Positions 30,025 to 35,155 of a stretch of 35,155 bases of DNA are shown here, one piece after another (the first letter of the stretch is position 1; each line of letters starts with the position of its first letter). Source of the stretch: Bacteroidota bacterium (GTDB lineage: Bacteria > Bacteroidota > Bacteroidia > B-17B0 > Aurantibacillaceae); the NCBI GenBank assembly GCA_016708845.1, contig JADJFB010000027.1, positions 1 through 35,155 of the forward strand. Reading direction: 5' to 3'. A program made the position numbers and the translations under genes. The notes under the pieces were generated by a model, which was given only the letters and a program-made list of their open reading frames with translations, was not told the origin of the DNA and did no database searches.

Positions 30025-31850
30025 GTGTCAAACGACTTTTCAGAACATATACAAAGTATCCTAAAAACGTTGCCCGAAACGCCTGGAGTGTATCGCTATT
30101 ACGACTTGGATAACAATTTATTATATGTTGGAAAAGCTAAGAATCTAAAAAAACGCGTTACCTCCTATTTTACTAAAGAACATGATACCTATCGTTTGCG
30201 AATCATGGTTAAAAAAATAGTTGACATCAAAACCATTAAGGTAGATACCGAAATGGACGCCTTGATTTTAGAAAATAATTTGATTAAAAGCCTCACGCCC
30301 AAGTACAACATTATGTTGCGTGACGACAAAACCTATCCTTGGATTGTTATTAAAAACGAACGTTTTCCAAGAGTATTTCAAACTCGCCAATTAAAAAAAG
30401 ATGGTAGCGAATATTACGGCCCATACCCTTCTGTTACTACTATGTATATTTTACTGGATTTAATTAAACAGTTATATCCATTACGAACTTGCAACTTAGA
30501 TTTAAGTCAGGAAAATATTGACAAGAAAAAATATACCGCTTGTCTTGAATTTCAAATTGGTAAGTGTAAAGCACCATGTGTGAGTAAACAAAACGAAGAA
30601 GATTATAACAGAGGTATTAATCACATTAGAGAAATTATTAAAGGTGATATCAATTTTGCGATTAGAGATTTAAAAAAAATAATGTTGGAGCAAGCCGAAA
30701 AACTAGAATTTGAGCAAGCTGCCAGCACCAAAAAGAAAATAGAATTACTCGAAAAATACCAAAGTAAATCTACCATCGTTCATCCTTCTATTACGGATAC
30801 TGATGTTTTTGCGATTTTGAGCGACGAGAAAGTAGCTTACATCAATTACTTTAAAGTAATGAATGGAACTATTATTCAAGCACAAACTTTAGAATTGAAA
30901 AAGAAGTTGGATGAAACCGATGAAGAAATGTTGGTGTTTGCCATTAATGAGATTAGGATTAGATACAATTCTTCGAGTAAAGAAATTTTTGTACCATTTG
31001 AACCCGAGTTTGAATTTGTTTTTACAGACGCAAAATATGTAGTTCCTAAAATTGGGGATAAAAAGCATTTAATGGATTTGTGTTTTAAAAATGCAGAATC
31101 CTATAAACGTGAGCGAGAAAAACAATTAGCTATTATTGATCCTGAAAGGCATACGGACAGAATTATGCAGCAAATGATGAAAGATTTGCGAATGAAAGAA
31201 GAACCTCGCCGAATTGAAGGATTTGATAACTCTAACATTCAAGGTGATTATGCGGTAAGTGCAATGCCAGTTTTTATTGATGGCAAACCAGCGAAAAAAG
31301 AGTACCGTCATTATAATGTAAAAACAGTTGTTGGTCCAGATGATTTTGCCACCATGGAAGAAGTTATTTTCAGACGTTATTCAAGAGTTATTGAAGAAGG
31401 TTTACCAATGCCGCAATTAATAGTAATTGATGGTGGAAAAGGACAATTAGGCGCTGCCATTATTAGTTTAAGAAAATTGAATTTGATGGGAAAAGTAACG
31501 GTTATTGGAATTGCCAAACGTTTAGAAGAAATTTATTTTCCGGCGATTCAGTTCCTTTATATTTAGACAAACGATCCGAGACTTTAAAAATTATTCAGCA
31601 AATACGTGATGAGGCTCACCGTTTTGGTATTACACATCATCGTAACAAACGAAGCAGAGAAACTTTTAAAACAGAACTTTCCGAAATTAAAGGTATCAGC
31701 GATAAAACCGCTCAAAAATTATTGACAGAATTAAAATCTGTTAAAGGAATTAAAGAAGCTACTTTAGCTGAACTAGCTGCTATTATTGGTAATTCAAAAG
31801 CCAATTTAGTGTATGAGTTTTTTAAGAATCAATCTGATAGTTTATTATGA
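30025..31850 (+). CDS. uvrC: Excinuclease ABC subunit C, one frameshift
   Basis: GTG start (MSNDFSEHIQSILKTLPETPG). Makes the dual incision around UvrB-bound DNA lesions in nucleotide excision repair. N-terminal GIY-YIG nuclease: PGVYRYYDLDNNLLYVGKAKNLKKRVTSYF (residues ~20-49). A Cys-rich region follows (CLEFQIGKCKAPC, ~172-185). The UVR motif for UvrB is AEKLEFEQAASTKKKIELLEKYQ (~224-246). The C-terminal RNase H-like nuclease has EGFDNSNIQGDYAVSAMPVF and LIVIDGGKGQLGAA, and helix-hairpin-helix elements (LSEIKGISDKTAQKLL .. VKGIKEATLAEL) end the protein. The frame breaks at about 31543, where FPAIQFLYI-stop should be FPGDSVPLYLDKRSETLK; one G is missing from a GGG. The native stop is TGA 31848-31850, about 609 residues, the normal length. 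The break is probably a consensus error. Confidence 0.93.
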
Positions 31851-32080
31851 TTAGGGCGCGTTCCTGCAAAGAGACAGCAGGAACCGAGCTGTCGCTGCAA
31901 TCTTTGCAGGAGGCAGCAAAGGATTTTCGCTTGCATCTCACGCGCGAAATGCTAAATAGTTAAAACGCAAACAATTGCTAGAAGTAAGTTTGCATGAGGA
32001 TTGAAGTGAATCCTTTTACGTAACGGGTGAGCAAAGATTGTAACGAAGCCCGGCCCCGCTCTCTTTGCCGGGCATGCCCA
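31851..32080. ncRNA. GC-rich nested multi-stem element before gmk, candidate structured RNA or repeat
   Basis: Clearly more GC-rich than its surroundings and without a convincing gene. The stems nest: CAATCTTTGC (31898-31907) with GCAAAGATTG (32031-32040), a perfect 10 bp; inside it AAAGGATT (31918-31925) with AATCCTTT (32009-32016), 8 bp; inside that GCAAAC (31967-31972) with GTTTGC (31988-31993), 6 bp. Separate hairpins are GTTCCTGC/GCAGGAAC (31860-31884) and GCCCGG/CCGGGC (32048-32073). CTGCAA/TTGCAG at 31895-31909 competes with the long stem. Either strand could fold. It may be a dispersed Bacteroidota repeat rather than a gmk leader, since the gmk promoter lies beyond it. Confidence 0.5.
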
Positions 32081-32096
32081 AATAAAAAAAAACTAT

Positions 32097-32104
32097 TATC
32101 TTTG
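32097..32104 (+). promoter_or_regulatory. -7 element of gmk (TATCTTTG)
   Basis: Exact TAnnTTTG match ending 3 bases before ATG 32108, which would give a leaderless or nearly leaderless message. Confidence 0.55.
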
Positions 32105-32107
32105 TTC

Positions 32108-32680
32108 ATGGAAAACGGCAAACTTATTATATTTTCTACACCATCTGGCTCTGGTAAAACTACCATCGTAAGACATTTACTAAAAACCTTTCCTGATAAA
32201 CTAGAGTTTTCCATTTCTGCAACCAACCGCCCAAAACATGGTGTAGAAGAGAATGGGAAAGATTATTATTACTTAACCGTTGAAAAATTCAAACAAAAAA
32301 TAGATAATAAAGAGTTTTTAGAATGGGAAGAAGTTTATGCTGGAACGCATTACGGAACTTTAAGAAGTGAAGTTGAACGTATTTGGGCTAAAGGCAAACA
32401 TGTTATTTTTGATATAGATGTAGAAGGTGGTTTAAACCTGAAAAAACAATTTGGCGAACAGGCTTTAGCAGTATTTGTAATGCCGCCAAGCATTAAAATA
32501 TTAGAAGAACGTTTAAATTCGAGAAGTACAGATAGCCCAGAAAGCATTGCCAGAAGAGTAGAAAAAGCCGAAAAAGAACTTAAAACAGCCGATTTGTTTG
32601 ACGTTTTTATCCTAAATGAAGTTTTAGAAGAAGCGTTTATCAAAGCCGAAAAAGTAATAAGCGAATTCATCGCTAAATAA
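32108..32680 (+). CDS. gmk: Guanylate kinase
   Basis: 190 residues from ATG 32108 (MENGKLIIFSTPSGSGKTTIVRHLL). A longer frame opens at a GTG at 32027, but its first 27 codons lie in the structured element and do not match the family. Phosphorylates GMP to GDP with ATP. P-loop STPSGSGKTT (residues 10-19). GMP-binding region: FSISATNRPKHGVEENGKDYYYLTVEKFKQ (~36-65), then EFLEWEEVYAGTHYGTLRSEVE (~71-92). Then come VIFDIDVEGGLNLKKQF, FVMPPSIKILEERLNSRSTDSPESIARRVEKAEKEL (lid, with R-x-x-x-S/T-D) and FDVFILNEVLEEA. Intact and of normal length. Transcribed with uvrC in orientation, but it appears to have its own promoter. Confidence 0.95.
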   Translation: MENGKLIIFSTPSGSGKTTIVRHLLKTFPDKLEFSISATNRPKHGVEENGKDYYYLTVEKFKQKIDNKEFLEWEEVYAGTHYGTLRSEVERIWAKGKHVIFDIDVEGGLNLKKQFGEQALAVFVMPPSIKILEERLNSRSTDSPESIARRVEKAEKELKTADLFDVFILNEVLEEAFIKAEKVISEFIAK

Positions 32681-32713
32681 ACTCAAAATCAACTTTATTA
32701 CTAGTCTAAGCGT

Positions 32714-32807
32714 ATTGAAAATTCGCTAAATATCAAGTAACCTTTCTTAATTTTAAATTTTATTCATTGATATTCAATGAGTTACGTTTTTATTGCAAAT
32801 TTTCAAT
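32714..32807. repeat. Nested inverted repeats upstream of the first small lipoprotein
   Basis: Outer arms ATTGAAAATT (32714-32723) and AATTTTCAAT (32798-32807) are perfect complements. An inner perfect hairpin, TCATTGA-TAT-TCAATGA, covers 32764-32780. It could act as a gmk terminator region or as an operator or leader for the lipoprotein at 32886; the sequence does not decide. Confidence 0.5.
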
Positions 32808-32885
32808 TATTTTCGGGTTACCATTTTAAAGTTTCGGTATAAATGTTCAAATAACTCAAACAAAACAATTTTAAAACTAAAAAAA

Positions 32886-33128
32886 ATGACAAAATTATTT
32901 TCAATTATCGCAGTAGCTATCATCGCTACAACTGTTGTATCTTGTGGTCCTTCTGCTGAAGAAAAAGCTAAAATGGAAGAGCAAGCAAAATTAACTGCTG
33001 ATTCTATCGCTGCTGCTTTATCTACTTCTTTAGAAAGCGCAATGACTGAAGCTACTGCTCCTGTTGATTCTGCTGCTGCAACTACTGAAACAGCTGCTCC
33101 AGCTGCTGACGCTCAAGCAGGTCACTAA
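32886..33128 (+). CDS. Small Ala/Thr-rich lipoprotein
   Basis: 80 residues from ATG 32886; an upstream ATG at 32793 in the same frame gives a poor signal sequence and is rejected. MTKLFSIIAVAIIATTVVSCGPS is a lipoprotein signal with the lipobox V-S-C at C20. The mature part starts GPSAEEKAKMEEQAKLTADSIAAAL, a short charged helix, followed by a low-complexity tail rich in Ala, Thr and Glu (TEATAPVDSAAATTETAAPA). No enzyme motif. A related protein follows at 33405 (shared C-x-P-(A/S)-A-E-(D/E)-x-x-K-M-x-x-x-A-K pattern), so these are tandem paralogues. Codon use is strongly biased (GCT, TCT), suggesting high expression. Function unknown. Confidence 0.8.
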   Translation: MTKLFSIIAVAIIATTVVSCGPSAEEKAKMEEQAKLTADSIAAALSTSLESAMTEATAPVDSAAATTETAAPAADAQAGH

Positions 33129-33146
33129 GAATTTGTGTTTAGTTAG

Positions 33147-33185
33147 GAAAAGTCCACGTGTCTATGATGCGTGGGCTTTTTATTT
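33147..33185 (+). terminator. Intrinsic terminator after the first lipoprotein
   Basis: AAAAGTCCACG pairs with CGTGGGCTTTTT (one G-T pair) around an 11-base loop, followed by a T-rich tail, about 20 bases after the stop. Confidence 0.8.
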
Positions 33186-33192
33186 ATAAATA

Positions 33193-33298
33193 CCTCATAT
33201 AAATCCTAATGTCAGCGTTATACCAAAATCATCTTCTTCATTAACACTAGTTAACTCATCGATGATTTGGCGAGCCTTATCTTAGAATTTATATGAGG
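33193..33298. repeat. 106 bp imperfect palindrome between lipoprotein genes
   Basis: Perfect 12-base ends CCTCATATAAAT (33193-33204) and ATTTATATGAGG (33287-33298). Inner complement CCAAAATCATC (33223-33233) / GATGATTTGG (33261-33270), and TTAAC/GTTAA around ACTAGT at the centre (33241-33254). Read on the minus strand, its last 28 codons before a TGA are open (IIDELTSVNEEDDFGITLTL), which may be chance or a trace of a protein end. Confidence 0.65.
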
Positions 33299-33365
33299 AT
33301 TTGGTTCAATACGTATTAGCAATTAATTTTATAATTAATCCTAATTTCTTTATTCAAACAAAAAT

Positions 33366-33373
33366 TATCTTTA
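33366..33373 (+). promoter_or_regulatory. Candidate -7 element of the second lipoprotein (TATCTTTA)
   Basis: TATCTTTA, one base from consensus, 31 bases before ATG 33405. Confidence 0.45.
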
Positions 33374-33404
33374 CATTCGGGTTATCAATAAGAAATCATC
33401 GTTT

Positions 33405-33608
33405 ATGAAAAAAATATACATCATTTTATCCGCTACAATTTTAACTTTATTATTTGTTAAATGTAAACCTGCGGCAGAAGACAGAGTTAAAATGCATGAA
33501 AACGCAAAGCGTATATCTGATTCTATCGGCAAAACAATTGATGATGCAATGGCAGAAGTAGCTATTCAACCAAAAGAAGGCACTGTAGCTGATACAACCA
33601 AAAAATAA
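33405..33608 (+). CDS. Small lipoprotein, paralogue of the preceding one
   Basis: 67 residues, ATG start. MKKIYIILSATILTLLFVKCKPA is a lipoprotein signal ending in an F-V-K-C box with C20. The mature part KPAAEDRVKMHENAKRISDSIGKTIDDAMAEV aligns without gaps to GPSAEEKAKMEEQAKLTADSIAAALSTSLESAM in the protein at 32886, so they are diverged duplicates. The tail is short (TVADTTKK) rather than Ala-rich. Function unknown. The stop is only 5 bases from the stop of the convergent DUF481 gene, with no hairpin between. Confidence 0.78.
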   Translation: MKKIYIILSATILTLLFVKCKPAAEDRVKMHENAKRISDSIGKTIDDAMAEVAIQPKEGTVADTTKK

Positions 33609-33613
33609 TTTCT

Positions 33614-34372
33614 CTAAAACTTTACTGTTAAACCATTTCTAAAGGAATATACCAAATCTGGTATTCCTATTGGTTGATACGTATCATACAACATATTAAA
33701 CGACGATTTAAAATTTAAATGTTTGTTGATATGAATTTCTAAACCACTATCGTTTGCTATTCGATAGTCGGATGTGTTTTCAATATTAGGTTGATAAAAC
33801 GTGGTACTCGTAAATTCTACATTTTTTAAAATAGAAAAGGTACACGTTAAATAAGAACTCATGCGATGCTCATACAAATTAATGGGATCAGCTACTATAT
33901 CATCGTATTCATACATATACAAAGCAGCCACATAAATTTTAGCATGTTCTTTTTTAAGCAACTTTAACCTTGGACCCGCACCTATCAAATATCTAAAATC
34001 TAATTTTAAAATCGGATTATATTGAGTTTGTGTAAAGGCTTCCATGGTAATCCATTTACTCACTTTATAATTATATCTAAAATGTTGGTAGCCTGCATTA
34101 GCGAAATCGGTGTTTCCTGCTTTGATAAAATTTAAATCATTCAATAAAATAAAACGACTTCGATTTTTTTGATACTGAACTCTTAAGGTATTTGAAAATT
34201 GCAATACTTGTTGCGTATTATTGAACACATTGAAGTTAAAATCAGCATTACCAACCCAACCATTGGTATCATTCATAAAACGCTTTCCTTCAATATTAAT
34301 TACCTGTGCCTTTGCAGGAATACTAATTAATAAAATAAGTGCAGCTAAATTTTTAAAAATCAACCTTAACAT
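33614..34372 (-). CDS. DUF481-type outer-membrane protein
   Basis: 252 residues, intact, ATG at 34372, signal peptide MLRLIFKNLAALILLISIPAKA|QV. Alternating aromatic strands match the DUF481 (YdiY-like) barrel: GWVGNADFNFNVFNNTQQVLQFSNTLRVQYQKNRSRFILLNDLNFIKAG (~38-87), NAGYQHFRYNYKVSKWITMEAFTQTQYN (~92-120), FRYLIGAGPRLKLLKKEHAKIYVAALYMYEYD (~126-157), ending YSFRNGLTVKF with terminal Phe. The start overlaps the end of the TonB-dependent receptor gene by 20 bases in another frame, a tight coupling suggesting that the two outer-membrane proteins are made together. Substrate unknown. Confidence 0.85.
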   Translation of the reverse strand: MLRLIFKNLAALILLISIPAKAQVINIEGKRFMNDTNGWVGNADFNFNVFNNTQQVLQFSNTLRVQYQKNRSRFILLNDLNFIKAGNTDFANAGYQHFRYNYKVSKWITMEAFTQTQYNPILKLDFRYLIGAGPRLKLLKKEHAKIYVAALYMYEYDDIVADPINLYEHRMSSYLTCTFSILKNVEFTSTTFYQPNIENTSDYRIANDSGLEIHINKHLNFKSSFNMLYDTYQPIGIPDLVYSFRNGLTVKF

Positions 34373-35155
34373 AAAATAATGGTAAAAAGCCTAATTGATA
34401 ATTTTTAATTAAAGGATCTGCATTCGTATTAGCTGGATCGGGTGCGTAACTCAAGGCTAACACATTTTTTGTATTCATTAAATTAACCAAATCCAATGCA
34501 ATTTCATAAGCTGCTTTTTTTCCATTAATCTTATAAGCAATTCTTAAATCTAACCGATTGTAAGGATTAAACTGCAAGGTATTTACTTTATCGTTATCCG
34601 CTACTACATCCATGATAGCATTACTTGCGGCTACATCTACTGGCGAATAACGCTTACCGCCGCCATAAGTAAATTTAGAAGATACATTAATAGAGTTTTT
34701 CTTCGACTTCCCAGGCACTGTTCTAACCCGCTAATACATTCATCATGTTGTTGTCCGGCATTAAAATCAGTATCAAGGTTTTACCATTACTACCAGTATA
34801 CTTACTGTCAAAACCAAGCTGTAGGTATAAAAAGAAATAATGTTTATGAAATGTTTTTTCTAAAGTTAACTCCAAACCATAGTTATAGCCTGTTCCTTTA
34901 TTTTCCATGGTATAAATTGGAAAGAAACGATTGAAACTTGCTCCTCGATTTAATAACGAAACACTTGATGGAACTGCGTAAACCGGCACATCCCACAAGT
35001 ATTGATAATAAGCCTCTACTTTAGTTCTAAAAAATTTTGAGATTTGCAAATCGTAACCTAAAACGGCATGCTGACTTTTACTGAATCCTAAATTTTTATT
35101 ATCTAATTGTTTAGTGGCATTAAAATACGTTTTCCCTTCTCTTACCAAACTATCT
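34353..35155 (-). CDS. TonB-dependent receptor, C-terminal part, frameshifted, 5' end outside window
   Basis: Only the last ~267 codons are present. The barrel strands are typical: QHAVLGYDLQISKFFRTKVEAYYQYLWDVPVY (about 35080-34985), NKGTGYNYGLELTLEKTFHKHYFFLY (about 34905-34830), SINVSSKFTYGGGKRYSPVDV (about 34690-34630) and FNPYNRLDLRIAYKINGKKAAYEIALDLVNLMNTKNVL, ending FLPLFYVKVDF with terminal Phe. The Y-N-Y-G-L-E-L-T-x-E and G-G-K-R-Y-x-P-V-D motifs are those of Bacteroidota receptors with a carboxypeptidase-regulatory-like N-terminus. The frame breaks between about 34830 and 34720 (at least two indels around KYTGSNGKT, DTDFNAGQQHD and GKSKKNS); the upstream frame stops at 34723. It imports a ligand through the outer membrane using TonB/ExbBD energy; the ligand cannot be read from this part. 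Confidence 0.82.

Noticed and set aside
31978..32226. 82-codon minus-strand frame spanning the structured element and gmk start
   Set aside because: Runs through stems and the gmk P-loop region in antisense; no plausible start or protein features.
32350..32670. 106-codon minus-strand frame inside gmk
   Set aside because: Shadow of the intact guanylate kinase gene, with no independent support.

Overview
The window is AT-rich bacterial chromosome from a member of the Bacteroidota. The lineage call rests on several type IX secretion (T9SS) sorting tails, TAnnTTTG-type promoter elements, a Bacteroidota-type PurM, SprB-repeat and PKD surface proteins, and many small intergenic palindromes of the sort common in this phylum. 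I see no tRNA, rRNA, CRISPR array, prophage or transposase.

Layout. 1-2304 (minus): a secreted PKD-repeat protein, heavily frameshifted and running off the left edge. 2508-3257 (plus): a CCC-motif membrane protein and a DUF2752 protein. 3246-7887 (minus): a giant modular T9SS protein in many frames. 8072-11448: a surface-polysaccharide block with a Wzx-like flippase (minus), an FkbM methyltransferase and a family 9 glycosyltransferase (plus). 11617-14021: a TPR histidine kinase and a LytTR response regulator. 14215-17129: a class 3 lipase and an SprB-repeat T9SS protein. 17392-19565 (minus): GNAT acetyltransferase, NifU-like Fe-S protein and NADP-isocitrate dehydrogenase. 19707-21704 (plus): a putative outer-membrane protein and metF. 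21884-24784: a T9SS protein with 18 leucine-rich repeats of exactly 20 residues. 24951-26114: purM. 26146-29990 (minus): a membrane-anchored beta-propeller protein and a glycosyltransferase. 30025-32680 (plus): uvrC and gmk, separated by a GC-rich structured element. 32886-33608: two related small lipoproteins. 33614-35155 (minus): a DUF481 protein and the C-terminal part of a TonB-dependent receptor.

Two themes run through the window. First, single-base indels are frequent, also in genes expected to be essential or near-essential (metF, uvrC) and often in homopolymers. This points to a low-quality consensus rather than real gene decay, so I annotate reconstructed genes across the breaks. Icd, purM, gmk, the kinase, the regulator and the lipase are intact. 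Second, the spaces between genes are crowded with palindromic repeats: a 165 bp and a 106 bp imperfect palindrome, short hairpins sharing a TGAGCTTGTCGAA core, a duplicated gene tail, a G-tract repeat, and a nested multi-stem element before gmk.

I did not find a clear undescribed defence or metabolic system. The best leads are the structured uvrC-gmk element, the two long palindromes, the lipase/SprB pair and the Cys-containing 20-residue LRR array.
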